From Candidatus Caldilinea saccharophila (GTDB lineage: Bacteria > Chloroflexota > Anaerolineae > Caldilineales > Caldilineaceae): 64,000 bases of DNA. Position 1 is the stretch's first letter; every line of letters starts with the position of its first letter. Position numbers and translations under genes: made by a program. Below the pieces are notes generated by a model. The model had not been told where the DNA came from. It was given only the letters and a program-made list of their open reading frames with translations, and made no database searches. Where the stretch lies: contig JADJVW010000019.1 in NCBI GenBank assembly GCA_016710365.1, forward strand, positions 1 to 64,000. The letters are read 5' to 3'. This document shows, in pieces, positions 1 through 8,908 of this stretch.

Positions 1-888
1 CGAAGAGGAACCAGTCGCCCGGCGTCACCTGTCCATCGAGCACGCTCATCCCGCCAAAGTAAACGACCAGCGCAGTGCCGATGCCCGCCACCGCATTGAG
101 CACCGGAAAGATACCGCTGAAGACAAAACCCTGGCGCAGGTTGATGCGATACGACTGCTGGTTGACCGCGTCGAACTCGTGATAGATCGTCTCTTCCTGA
201 CGAAAGGCTTTGGCGACGCCGATGCCACTCACCGTCTCCTGCACCTTGGCATTGACCTCGGCCAGGATGCGCCGGGCTTGCTGGGTGGTGTGGCGCGCTA
301 ACCGGCGAAAGCCCAGTGCCACGATGACCACCACCGGCGCAATCAGCGCCGCAATCAAAGCCAGGCGCGCATTGATCCAGAAAAGCACGCCGAAGATGAT
401 CGCCACCAGCAGCACCTGGCTGATCAAATTGAGGGTCAGCGTCACGACGTTGGCGAAATCCTGCGTGTCGGAGGTGACGCGGCTGACGATCTTCCGGTCG
501 GGTACTCGTCGTAGAAGGACATATCGCGCGCCATGACTGCGTCGAAGGCGTCCTGGCGCAGTTCCAGCACCACATTACCGACGGCGCGTGCCGTGTTCCA
601 TTGCCGGAAGAAGTTGAACGTCCACGCCAGCGCGCCCGATACCAGAATCGCCCCGATCAGCACGCCGGCGCGCTGCCATGAACCGTCGATGGCGATCGTG
701 TCCAACCCGCGCGCGATCAGGATCGGCAACACCGCGCTCATCAGCGAGTCGAGCACGATCATCGTCGCCACGAACGCCATCACGCCCAGGTGGGGCCGGA
801 AATAGTCGAAGATGCGGCTTAGCAATTGCCGGTCGGTATAGGTGCGGTCGTACCCTTCGGCATCAATGCCGTCCATCAAAAAGCCCAT
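1..888 (-). CDS. ABC exporter half-transporter, 3' end outside window, one frame break
   Basis: This is the membrane part of a half-size ABC exporter (ABCB/MdlB type). Residues 1-148 from the ATG at 886-888 include hydrophobic helices and the family sequence SFYDEYPTG. The frame then breaks at about base 500; dropping into the next frame gives KIVSRVTSDTQDF at once and stays open through further membrane helices to base 1. A one-base loss is the simplest reading. The ATP-binding domain should lie beyond the window. It follows another half-transporter (956-2726) by 67 bases on the same strand, so the two probably form a heterodimeric exporter in the cytoplasmic membrane. The substrate cannot be told from sequence. 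Confidence 0.85.
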
Positions 889-955
889 GGGTAGGTGCTC
901 GGGTGGGGGGGGGGTGGGTGGGTTGGGGCGGCACCTACTCCTAATTCCTCATTTC
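889..955. other. G-rich spacer between the two ABC genes
   Basis: The plus strand carries a run of eleven or more G followed by GGGTGGGTTGGGG. No promoter or ribosome site is clear. The homopolymer length is likely to be unreliable in the assembly. Confidence 0.5.
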
Positions 956-2726
956 TCAGATATAGCGCGCAAAAATCCGCTGGTAGAGTGCGTTCCGCTC
1001 CATCAGTTCGCTGTGCGACCCGCTGTCGACGATGCGACCCTTGTCCAGCATAATGATCACGTCGGCGCGGCGGATCATCGACAGGCGATGGGTGATCAGA
1101 AAGGTCGTCCGCCCTTCAAGCACACGGTGGATCGCCTGCTGGATCTGGTCCTCGGTGGCGCTGTCGATGGCGCTGGTCGAGTCGTCCAGGATCAGGATGC
1201 GGGTCAGTGAGCAACGCACGCGCGATGGCCAGCCGCTGCCGCTGCCCGCCGGAGAGCGTCACGCCCCGCTCGCCGATCACGGTGTCGTAGCCATCCTTGA
1301 AGCTCATGATAAAGTCGTGCGCCTGGGCATCTTTGGCGGCCTGGACGATGGCTTCCTCGGTGGCTTTGTGGCCAAGCCCAAAGGCAATGTTTTCACGAAT
1401 CGAGCGTGAGAACAGAAAGACATCCTGCTCAATGCTCGAAATCTGCGAGCGCAGCGCGGCCATACTCCAGTCGCGCACATCGGCGCCATCGATCAAAATG
1501 CGGCCGGCGTTCACGTCGTAAATCCGGTTGACCAGCTTGGTCAGCGTCGTCTTGCCCGCGCCGGTCTGGCCGACGATGGCGACCGTCTGGCCGGGCCGCA
1601 CGTGAAAGGTGATCTCATCCAGCATCCGCGCCTTGCCAAAGCCGAAGCCGACCTGGTCGAACACGATGTCACCGCGGATGTCTGTGTTATGACCCGCCTT
1701 GTTCTCGTCCATCTCCGTCTCTGCGTCGAGCATCTCCAGGATGCGCCGGGCGCCGGCGATGCCCAACTGCACGAGCGAGAAGGTGAAGATCGAGATAAAG
1801 GTCGGAAAACGCAGGATGCCCATCAGCCCCATGTAGGCGACCAGTTGTCCAACATCGATCACGTTCTGTTGCACCAGCCAAAGCCCGTGCGCAAAGGCTG
1901 CGGTGAGCGCAAAGCCGAAGAAGAGGATCGGCAGGTAGCGCCTGCACCTGCCCCTCCTTAATGTAGAAGTCGCGCACCAGGGTGGCGTTGTGGGCGAACT
2001 TGCGCTTCTCCTGCGCTTCCTGCGCCGCGGATTTGACGACCTCGATGCCGGAAATCGTCTCGTTCAGCCCGGCGTTGAGGTCGCCAAAGCGCCCGCGAAT
2101 CTCGGCGGCGACGGGATTGAGGCGCTGGGTATAGTCACGCAGCAGCACGGCGAAGATCACAAGGAAGACCAACGGCGCGGCCAGAAGCTGTACATTGATA
2201 AAGCTGATAAAGATCAGCGGCATCAGGATGCTCATCAGCGAATCGGTGAGCAGCGCGACGCCGGGATTGAGCATCGGGTTGAGTTGGCGCACGTCGTTGC
2301 TGGCGCGCGCCATGATGTCGCCCACGCGCTGGCGGTTGTGGAAGGTCTGGCTCTTGCCGAGCAGACTGATGTAGAGTTCCTGGCGGCCGTCGCGTTCGGT
2401 GCGTTGCGCCAGCGTCTCGATTGAAAGCGCATTAACGATGTCCATGCCGCCGCGCACCACCACGATGCCGAGCATCGTCAGCCCGATGAACAGCAGTTGG
2501 CCCGCATCTGGCGTGGGCTTGAGCACCTCGTTAAAGGCGCGCCCGGTCAAGGCAGGCACCGCGGAAAAGAGGGCGGCGGTCACGGTGCTGGCGGTGAAAA
2601 ACGAGAGCAGAAAGCCCTTGTAGCGCAGCATGTGGGAAAGAATCCAACGCACCGGGCCGCGGCGGTCGTAGCGATGTTCTCCTCGACGCTGAACTCGCGG
2701 CGGAGCGGGATGGTCTGAGTAGTCAC
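956..2726 (-). CDS. ABC exporter half-transporter with degenerate ATP site, three frame breaks
   Basis: This is a complete half-size ABC exporter of about 590 residues: an N-terminal six-helix membrane domain followed by an ATP-binding domain with Walker A GQTGAGKTT, signature LSGGQRQRL, Walker B ILILDDST and H-loop ITHRLS. The residue after Walker B is Asp rather than the catalytic Glu. This is known from the degenerate site of heterodimeric exporters and fits pairing with the gene at 1-888. Conserved sequence switches frame at about 2675, 1940 and 1206, each consistent with a one- or two-base indel. The GTG at 2724-2726 gives VTTQTIPLRREFSVEEN and is preferred over the ATG at 2775, which opens a non-conserved frame. 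Confidence 0.85.
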
Positions 2727-2924
2727 AGTCGCCTCGCTGTCCACAAACAGAAACAATGGTCAGGATATATCGCACCCGATGCCTCTGTATTTCGCATCGG
2801 CTCTACCTGGTGCATCGACGTCTCCACGCACAGGCACGGCATTGTATCACAAACGCAAGCTCTGTCAGCAGATTGGAAAGCAGATTTGGCGGATATTGGC
2901 GGCGTTCATTTGCCGAAAAACGTA

Positions 2925-2933
2925 TGGTATACT
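2925..2933 (+). promoter_or_regulatory. Extended -10 promoter candidate
   Basis: TGGTATACT is an extended -10 (TGn plus TATACT at 2928-2933), about 50 bases before the start at 2985. The 11-mer TATGGTATACT recurs at 25075-25085 and 31486-31496 on the minus strand, both in 5' regions of genes. No strong -35 is visible. Confidence 0.45.
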
Positions 2934-2984
2934 GGCTGCAAATTGGCGTCGTCGGCATGATTTGCAACGAATAGAGGGCAACCA

Positions 2985-3275
2985 TTGTCGCAAGAAGTGA
3001 TGATACTCACTGAGGATCGACCTGTATTAGAGCCTTTGCTGCGTGCAGCGATTGAGCACGAAAAACGCCTGGTGCAGATGGGAATTGAAAAGACGCTTAG
3101 GCGGCTGGCGGAATTTGAGCAACTACATGCGATGAGTTCGGATGAGTTCGAACACAGAATGAACACGCTAGAGCTATCCGAAACCCCAGATTTCTCTGAT
3201 TGGCGCATGGAGATTGGCATATTGCGCTTGCTCGAACATCAATATATTGTGTTACAAAATGCCCGCGTCAATTGA
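2985..3275 (+). CDS. Small TumA-like antitoxin candidate
   Basis: A 96-residue charged helical protein with a TTG start at 2985. It resembles small proteins paired with DUF6516/TumE-type toxins (pattern EFEHRMNTLEL...DFSDW); this is recognition from memory, not a search. The stop overlaps the start of the next small frame (ATG 3259) by 17 bases, a typical antitoxin-first toxin-antitoxin layout. The downstream toxin is broken, so this may be an orphan antitoxin. An extended -10 lies just upstream. If the family guess is wrong it is a hypothetical protein. Confidence 0.5.
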   Translation: MSQEVMILTEDRPVLEPLLRAAIEHEKRLVQMGIEKTLRRLAEFEQLHAMSSDEFEHRMNTLELSETPDFSDWRMEIGILRLLEHQYIVLQNARVN

Positions 3276-3403
3276 AGATTATCTGTATACATTACCATAA
3301 ACATGAGGGCGACGAGAAACAGATTGTTGACGCGTCTCCCCCATTACTACATGACGTGCTAAATGAGATCAAAACGCGCCGCGATTGGGAGAACTTGATT
3401 TAG
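3259..3403 (+). pseudogene. TumE/DUF6516-like toxin remnant
   Basis: The ATG at 3259 encodes MPASIEDYLYTLP and then stops at 3300. A second frame downstream encodes YHKHEGDEKQIVDASPP...VLNEI up to the stop at 3403, which looks like the C-terminal HHKHEGDE region of TumE-type toxins. The central part (about 60-80 residues in the family) is missing, so this appears to be an internally deleted toxin gene. It overlaps the antitoxin-like frame ahead of it. Family assignment is from memory of the motif. Confidence 0.45.
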
Positions 3404-3446
3404 GCCGGGCGTCGCACTTCGACTAAAAATTGCCTGATGACAGCCT

Positions 3447-4276
3447 TCATTGCCCCAGTTTTTGCCGCAAGAATGTCACGCTGCCGTCCACCTGCGCTTC
3501 GCGCAACCGTGGAGAATCAACGGGCCGCGATAGCCGCTGGCGTTCAGCAGCCGCACATAGAGGTCGTAGTCGAGCACGCCCTGACCCGCGGCTTCCTGCC
3601 CGGCCGCGCCGTCGTGGCTGAGATCCTTGGCGTGCGTCAGCACGATATCATCGCCCAGCAGGTCGAACGCCTCGTGCAGAATGCGCGTCATGTGCGGCAG
3701 CTCGCCCGCGTGAAAGAGGTTGGCGGCGTCCATCACCACCTTGAGCTGGGGCGAGCGAATTTCGTCGAGCAGCCGCCGCGCCCTGGCCGCGGAATCGACC
3801 ACATTGCTCACCTCCGGCTCGAAGGCCAGCGTCACGCCCACAGCTTCGGCCATCTGCACCGCTGCCGCTATCGAGGCCAGCAGATCGGTCCAGGCCGCGG
3901 GGGATTGATTGTCCGGGTGCGTCCGCCACATGTCTCCGGCGTCGCGCGTGCCGGTGGACAAGGTGATGATCGGCGTACCGATCGCGGCGCTCGCCGCGGC
4001 CAGCACGCCCAGCCGCGCCAGGCCCAATCGTCGCTGCGCCAGGTCGGGATGGATCATGTTGAAGGTGCCCGACACCGCGGCCATCTTCATGTTGCGCTGC
4101 GCAAACGCCTCCCGGATCGCCGTCGCCAGCGCCGGTTCGATCTTGTCCGGCAGGCTGGCGACGGCGGCGCACGTCAGGTTGAACTGTACCGTGCGCAACC
4201 CGTGCGCCAGCGCGGCGTCGAGCACCTCGTCCAGCGTTGGGCGCAGGAAGGTTTTGGCAAAGATACCGATTTCCAT
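3447..4276 (-). CDS. Sugar phosphate isomerase/epimerase (TIM barrel), one frame break near the end
   Basis: An AP-endonuclease-2-like TIM barrel of the xylose-isomerase/IolE superfamily. It starts MEIGIFAKTFLRPTLDEVLDAA and has the metal-site segments LAFEPEVSN (residues about 151-159) and VVMDAANLFH (about 180-189), plus HAKDL. The frame breaks at about 3508; the next frame reads LREAQVDGSVTFLRQKLGQ and stops at 3447-3449, matching the usual family end. The start overlaps the stop of the oxidoreductase upstream by one base (TAATG), so the two are translationally coupled and probably act in one carbohydrate or inositol pathway. The substrate is unknown. Confidence 0.85.
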
Positions 4277-5352
4277 TACACACCGCCCCTGACATCGGCC
4301 AGGCGCACCGGCTGCCCGCTTTCGACTGAGCGTGCGATGGCCACCATGGCGCGCATAGCGGCGACGCCATCGTCGAGCGTGGCGCCCTGTTGGGGCTTAC
4401 CGTGCAGGATGGCGTCGGCAAAGCCCTCGATCTGCAATTTGTAGGTGTAGGCATCCTCACCCAGCACGCGATGATATTGACGGTCCGCGGCTGAAAAGCA
4501 TTCCACCTGGCTCGCTTTGTGATACCAGGGCAGATAGCCACGCGCGACGACGCTGCCCTGCTCGCCAAAGACCTGGAAACCCTCCTCGAAGTCGCCCTGG
4601 ATCGGAATGATCAAGTCGAGATGGCCGATGGCGCCGTTGGCAAAATCAACGGCGATGAACCAGCCGTAGGCATCGAAGCGGTGGGTGAAACGCGCCTGCA
4701 CCTGCACGATCTCACCGGCCAGATAGCGTGCGGTGTCCACTAAGTGGCTGCCGTGCGTCAGCATAAAATAGCGCTGTTTGTCCGCCTTGGGGTCGCCCGC
4801 GGGCCGCCGCGCCTGGACGCTTGTCAGCGGGATGGGCTGCAGGTTGTCGGTCATGGTGTAGCGGTGGAAGGAATCGTAGTACCACGCTTTGAACGCCATC
4901 ATTTCGCCCATCTGTTCGCGGATAAAGGTGCGGGCGAAGGCGACGCCGGGGTCGAAACGCCGGTTGTTGCCGATTTGCAAGACTAGCTTCGACGCCATTA
5001 CAGTCTGGCGCAGTGCCTCGCACTCCTCCACGCTCACGCCGAGCGGCTTCTCGACGAGCACATGCTTGCCAGCGGCGATGGCCTGCTGCGCCAGAGGAAC
5101 ATGATACTGGTCAGCCACGCCGATAATCACCGCGTCGACGTCGGGGTCGGCGAGCATGGCGGCAAAGTCGGTGTAGGTGCGGGCCGGTCGGTGCACGGCA
5201 GCCATCTGCGCGAGCAGATCTTCCGCCGCATCGCACAGCGCGACCAGCTCGGCGTTGCGCGCCTTGCGCGTCGCTTCCAGATGCGCAAATTGGGAGATCG
5301 GGCCGGCGCCCAACACGCCGATGCGCAGGCGCTGTGCTTCTTTGGTGAGCAT
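4276..5352 (-). CDS. Gfo/Idh/MocA family NAD(P)-dependent oxidoreductase
   Basis: A 358-residue sugar oxidoreductase. The N-terminal Rossmann fold shows IGVLGAGPISQFAHL and the family EKPLG motif; the C-terminal alpha/beta domain includes HGSHLVDTARYLAGE. The ATG at 5350-5352 is chosen because AAGGAGA lies about 8 bases upstream and the protein then begins just before the nucleotide-binding loop; the frame stays open further upstream, but that part is not family-like. It is coupled to the isomerase/epimerase at 3447-4276. Members reduce or oxidise sugars, inositols or biliverdin-like substrates, and the sequence does not decide which. Confidence 0.9.
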   Translation of the reverse strand: MLTKEAQRLRIGVLGAGPISQFAHLEATRKARNAELVALCDAAEDLLAQMAAVHRPARTYTDFAAMLADPDVDAVIIGVADQYHVPLAQQAIAAGKHVLVEKPLGVSVEECEALRQTVMASKLVLQIGNNRRFDPGVAFARTFIREQMGEMMAFKAWYYDSFHRYTMTDNLQPIPLTSVQARRPAGDPKADKQRYFMLTHGSHLVDTARYLAGEIVQVQARFTHRFDAYGWFIAVDFANGAIGHLDLIIPIQGDFEEGFQVFGEQGSVVARGYLPWYHKASQVECFSAADRQYHRVLGEDAYTYKLQIEGFADAILHGKPQQGATLDDGVAAMRAMVAIARSVESGQPVRLADVRGGV

Positions 5353-5633
5353 AAACCATTCTCCTTCATGCGAGATGTAGACGGCGTCACGTCTACGCGA
5401 TCGTCGAAAAGTGTGTATGCAGCACTCTATCATGACAAATTTACGCTTGGCGAATGCGGTGGAAGACAAGCACGGTGGGAGGAAAGCTGACTTGCTCTCT
5501 GTGACACGCCTTGCATGAACCTGTTCAATACTACCTCTTTCCTCGCACGATGATACGATAGGGACGGCGCTTCCGCTTTGAAATGGGGCGCGACTATTTT
5601 TGCACCACTTCCTTTGATCAGATCGGCCCAACC

Positions 5634-6851
5634 ATGACCGCCATTGCAAGATCTCAATCCTCTTACGCCAAGCTTGCCCTGATCCTGGGCGTGCTGGCCG
5701 CGTTTGGCCCGCTCTCGATCGACACCTATCTGCCCGCGTTGCCGACGATCGCCGAAGAATTCGGCACGACGACGGCCGCGGTGCAGCAGACGCTTTCGGC
5801 CTTTTTCATCGGCCTCTCGCTGGGGCAGCTCTTTTATGGCCCCATCTCCGACCGCGTGGGGCGCCGCGGCCCGCTGCTCTTTGGCTGCGCCATGTACACC
5901 GTGGTCAGTCTGGGGTGCGCGTTTGCGCCGTCAGTGGCCGGGCTGATGGGGCTGCGCTTTTTGCAAGCGCTGGGCAGTTCGGCCGGCGTCGTGATCGGTC
6001 GATCGGTCGTGCGCGACCGCTTCGACGAGCGCGAGTCGGCGCGCATGTACTCTTTCCTGGTGCTGGTGATGGGCGTGGCGCCGATCACCGCGCCGCTGAT
6101 CGGCGGGCAGTTGCTCGTCGCCTTCGGCTGGCGCGCCATCTTCTTTGTGCTGGCCGCGTTTGGGCTGCTCTGTCTGCTGATGGTCTGGTTTGGGCTGGAG
6201 GAATCGCTGCCGGAAGCACGCCGCACCCGTGAGGGTCTTGGCCACGCGCTGCGCGGCTACGGCGCGCTGCTGGCCGACCGGCGCTACATGGGGTTTGCGC
6301 TGGCGGGCGGTCTGGCTTCGGCAGCGATGTTCGCCTACATCTCGGGGTCCGCTTTTGTGTTTATCGAGCTGAACGGCGTCTCGCCCGACCGCTTTGGTTT
6401 CTTCTTTGGCGCCAACGCCTTCGGGCTGATCGCAGCGTCGCAGCTCAACCGCTGGCTGTTGGCGCGCTACACCAGCACACGGCTGCTCACCGCCGCTTTG
6501 AGCGTCACCGCCACCGCCGCGCTGCTGCTCTTTGCCACAACGTGGGCGGGTATGGGCGGCTTCCCGCTGTTGCTGGCGCTGCTCTTCATCACCATCGCCA
6601 GCACCGGCATGGTCGGCCCGAACGCCACGGCGTTGGCAATGGCGCCTTATGGTCGCCGTGCGGGCAGCGCCTCGGCCCTGCTCGGCGCCACACAGTTCAT
6701 GGCCGGCGCGGTGGCCGGTGCACTGGTTGGGGTGCTCGCCAACGGCACGGCATTGCCGATGACGGGGGTGATCGCGCTGTGCGGCGTCAGCGCGTTTGTG
6801 AGTCTGCGGTGGGTGGCTTTGAGGCGAGCAAACGACTCAACCATGCCCTAA
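5634..6851 (+). CDS. Bcr/CflA family multidrug efflux transporter (MFS)
   Basis: A 405-residue, 12-helix major facilitator of the Bcr/CflA drug:proton antiporter group. The first helix carries the family sequence SIDTYLPALPTIAEEF, and loop 2-3 carries GPISDRVGRRGPLL (MFS motif A). The ATG at 5634 gives the usual short N-terminus before helix 1. It is divergent from the oxidoreductase pair, with about 280 bases between the starts. Likely role: export of bicyclomycin/chloramphenicol-like drugs or small metabolites. Confidence 0.9.
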   Translation: MTAIARSQSSYAKLALILGVLAAFGPLSIDTYLPALPTIAEEFGTTTAAVQQTLSAFFIGLSLGQLFYGPISDRVGRRGPLLFGCAMYTVVSLGCAFAPSVAGLMGLRFLQALGSSAGVVIGRSVVRDRFDERESARMYSFLVLVMGVAPITAPLIGGQLLVAFGWRAIFFVLAAFGLLCLLMVWFGLEESLPEARRTREGLGHALRGYGALLADRRYMGFALAGGLASAAMFAYISGSAFVFIELNGVSPDRFGFFFGANAFGLIAASQLNRWLLARYTSTRLLTAALSVTATAALLLFATTWAGMGGFPLLLALLFITIASTGMVGPNATALAMAPYGRRAGSASALLGATQFMAGAVAGALVGVLANGTALPMTGVIALCGVSAFVSLRWVALRRANDSTMP

Positions 6852-6852
6852 A

Positions 6853-7040
6853 CCCGATTCCAGGGCTTATCAGTTGCCGCCGCGTAGACATCCTCTATCG
6901 CCTCGACGTGGCCGCCCAGGCCGTTGTAGCGGTTGGCTCAGAACCACTTGTCCCGCGGCCCCTTGAGGAGCAGCACTTCCTGTGCGCCGTCACGGATGTG
7001 CGTCAGGAAAACCAGCAAGCACACGCGACCAGAGGAAGGC
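6853..7040 (-). pseudogene. Nudix hydrolase remnant
   Basis: Translation of the minus strand gives LVFLTHIRDGAQEVLLLKGPRDKWF, an in-frame TGA, then ANRYNGLGGHVEAIEDVYAAA. This is the beta-strand and first half of a Nudix box (GxxxE) of an 8-oxo-dGTP diphosphatase-like protein. There is no start, the stop sits inside the domain, and the rest of the Nudix helix is absent. It lies at the far end of the integron array and may be an old truncated cassette. No other gene is seen between 6852 and 7140. Confidence 0.75.
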
Positions 7041-7056
7041 CGCGCGAGTCTTTGTT

Positions 7057-7146
7057 CGCTAACGTTCATGCCATATCTGGTATGGGGAAGAGTCGTGGGC
7101 GTCGCTATGTGGAAGAACTGCGACTTTGGGCAGCTTTCTGTTAGGG
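7057..7146. repeat. Degenerate attC site (SGNH cassette)
   Basis: A right core GTTAGGG lies at 7140-7146 and overlaps the TAA stop of the SGNH gene, exactly as at 8902-8908 for the nuclease cassette. The left core CGCTAAC (7057-7063) fits poorly and the arms pair weakly, so this is a degenerate or doubtful site. Confidence 0.4.
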
Positions 7147-7872
7147 CGCCAATAATTCATATATCGCTTCGTTCAGTGCAGCATAACCTGTGGGATTCAG
7201 ATGCAGAAAATCCTGGCTATATTGAGGATCAACTATACCATCTGAATTTGCCAGCACATCCTCCGTATGAAAGATGGTCACTTGATCACTCGCCAACGTT
7301 TCTATGAACGAATTTACCTCATTGATCGCGATAGCTACATCGTCGGACCAAAATGGTCGTCTCTCAACCGGGAGTTTCCCTAAAGGGAAAATGGTAGTCA
7401 CAACAACCTGAGCTCCTGTGGCGGTAGACAACTCGACGATTTGTTTGAGATTTGCTTTGCAGTTACGAATAATTGATTCCTTTTCATCCGGGAACAAAGG
7501 AATTGTTTTCAGATCATTGATACCAGCTTGTATAACAATAATCTGTGGTTGAAGTGGAGGCACATGCGCCTGAAAACGTCCTACGATCTGAGCCGTAGTT
7601 TGATTGCCAACACCGCGATTGACAAAGGTTACGCTTTTGATTTGATCGGGCGCAGTCCAATTCGCTGCACGTGAATCGCCGAAAAACACGACCAAAGGCT
7701 GCTCTAGATTTACTGGAGTATCATCAAAAGCCCCTAAACCCAGTGGATCAAGATGTGACGCATTCAACAGGAGGTAATATCTCTGCGCACGTTCGTAGAT
7801 TACAACATTTCCTGCGCTTGACATCAAAAGAAGAATGCTAAGAATAATGAAGGCTATTTTGACTTTTTGATT
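7141..7872 (-). CDS. SGNH/GDSL hydrolase, membrane-anchored (integron cassette)
   Basis: About 243 residues with one N-terminal membrane segment (residues about 5-24), probably placing the enzyme outside the membrane. SGNH blocks are visible: FFGDSRAANW (nucleophile Ser), the GVGNQT glycine, IQAGINDLK (GxND) and a C-terminal DFLHLNPTGY with the catalytic His. Family members are esterases, lipases or carbohydrate acetyl-esterases. The ATG at 7872 (MNQKVKIAF) is preferred; an in-frame ATG at 7908 runs into the attC site upstream. Its AT-rich composition differs from the chromosomal genes. Confidence 0.8.
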   Translation of the reverse strand, partial: NQKVKIAFIILSILLLMSSAGNVVIYERAQRYYLLLNASHLDPLGLGAFDDTPVNLEQPLVVFFGDSRAANWTAPDQIKSVTFVNRGVGNQTTAQIVGRFQAHVPPLQPQIIVIQAGINDLKTIPLFPDEKESIIRNCKANLKQIVELSTATGAQVVVTTIFPLGKLPVERRPFWSDDVAIAINEVNSFIETLASDQVTIFHTEDVLANSDGIVDPQYSQDFLHLNPTGYAALNEAIYELLAP

Positions 7873-7895
7873 CATATTTCCCAATGACATTTGCT

Positions 7896-7985
7896 GCCCA
7901 ACGCCCATCGTCAGTCGCCGGGGGAGGCCCTCAGCATCGTGTGCGAAGCCATCTCGTCCTCGGTCGGCTGCACGAGATGTTGGGG
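7896..7985. repeat. attC site (toxin-antitoxin cassette)
   Basis: The left core GCCCAAC (7896-7902) and right core GTTGGGG (7979-7985) bound a 90-base imperfect palindrome whose arms share CCCAAC, a CGTCAGTCG/CGTGCAGCCG block and a GG-rich inner block. Unpaired bases in the arms are typical of attC. Confidence 0.7.
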
Positions 7986-8049
7986 GCAGCGTGCGAAAGA
8001 GAGCAACCTGGCAGGTCCATGGTAAGCACCTATTGTCTCGCTGTGATGC

Positions 8050-8391
8050 CTATTGGGTATGCGATTGCAAGAGGCTCACTACAGCAGCGATAACTTGCCT
8101 GAACGCCTCATCTTTGAGCTTCCCCACCTTTGTTGCCATTAGCGTCGTGTTGGCTGTAAAGAGCTTACCTGGACGTGCGTAACTCGTCAGACTAAGCGAG
8201 CCGCTGGTAAAATCCTGATTCTCCAACTGCACTGCATTCGGGTCTGCATAGGCATTGCTGGTGACTTGACACAAAATCCAGTCGCCGCGTCCCGCATCCG
8301 CCAGAATGACAGCAGGACGCAACTTCGACTGCGACAGGTCGGAAAAAGGAAATTGAACCGTTACGACAACGCCGGCTGAAGGTGTGACCAT
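8050..8391 (-). CDS. MazF/PemK-family toxin (endoribonuclease)
   Basis: A 113-residue protein beginning MVTPSAGVVVTVQFPFSD and containing KLRPAVILAD, the conserved RPavil strand of the MazF/PemK barrel, and later a GSLSLTSYARPGKL region typical of the family. It probably cleaves RNA when its antitoxin is lost. The ATG at 8391 overlaps the antitoxin gene (stop at 8361) by 31 bases. It is carried on an integron cassette, where toxin-antitoxin pairs are thought to stabilise arrays. Confidence 0.85.
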   Translation of the reverse strand: MVTPSAGVVVTVQFPFSDLSQSKLRPAVILADAGRGDWILCQVTSNAYADPNAVQLENQDFTSGSLSLTSYARPGKLFTANTTLMATKVGKLKDEAFRQVIAAVVSLLQSHTQ

Positions 8392-8579
8392 GCGGCATCC
8401 TCCTCGGGCCGGTTCCAGTCTTCTGCCAAACTCGCCTCACTGAGCAATGCTGTTTCGTGTGTGAATCCTGGTTCTTCCAAAATGGTGACAAGAGCACGAC
8501 ATGTTGTTGTCAATTGAACCTCTTCCAACAACCGGACAATGCCTTTTTCATCAATCGTTGCTTCCACAGTGCGTATCAT
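8361..8579 (-). CDS. Antitoxin of MazF/PemK pair
   Basis: A 72-residue protein, MIRTVEATIDEKGIVRLLEE..., with a beta-rich N-terminus (possible DNA-binding swapped hairpin) and an acidic C-terminus containing EASLAEDWNRPEED, often seen in antitoxins located before MazF-like toxins. The acidic tail probably wraps the toxin. It is the first gene of the pair and overlaps the toxin. Confidence 0.8.
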   Translation of the reverse strand: MIRTVEATIDEKGIVRLLEEVQLTTTCRALVTILEEPGFTHETALLSEASLAEDWNRPEEDAAWSHLQPALS

Positions 8580-8649
8580 CTTGCTCCTCCGATTCTTACT
8601 CGATCATCATTTTAACCATAGCTTATTCGTGACACCACGCCTTCCTGCC

Positions 8650-8731
8650 GCCCAACGCCCTGATAAGCCGCGCCGCCGAAACACGGCCGTTTCCCCCCAA
8701 ATCCATGCGCCGGTTTCATCAGTTGTTAGAC
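8650..8731. repeat. attC site
   Basis: The left core GCCCAAC (8650-8656) and right core GTTAGAC (8725-8731) bound arms GCCCTGATAAGCCG and CGGTTTCATCAG that pair with bulges. No gene lies between this site and the next attC at 8803, so the intervening 71 bases form an empty cassette or relic. Confidence 0.7.
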
Positions 8732-8802
8732 GGCCGTTCCCCGTGGAGTAATACGGGGGTAATACGGGGGTAACTCTCGACTGTTGGGCGTTAGCGAGGT
8801 CC

Positions 8803-8908
8803 GTCTAACGGCCGGGCGTCAGCCGCCCGCCACCCACCCGATCGCCAACCGTCAAAACTGACGCCTAACTTTCGCAGCTGGGCGGGTCGGCTGCACGCCG
8901 TGTTAGGG
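8803..8908. repeat. attC site (nuclease cassette)
   Basis: The left core GTCTAAC (8803-8809) and right core GTTAGGG (8902-8908) bound arms GGCGTCAGCCGCCCGCC and GGCGGGTCGGCTGCACGCC that pair almost fully, with an unpaired base. The TAA stop of the nuclease gene lies within the right core. This is the clearest attC in the array. Confidence 0.8.

Noticed and set aside
3437..4444. Plus-strand open frame opposite the isomerase/epimerase
   Set aside because: Low-complexity Arg/His/Gly composition and fully antisense to a conserved TIM-barrel gene.
5353..5649. N-terminal extension of the Gfo/Idh/MocA protein
   Set aside because: No family similarity, overlaps the divergent transporter start region, and the ATG at 5352 has a good ribosome site.
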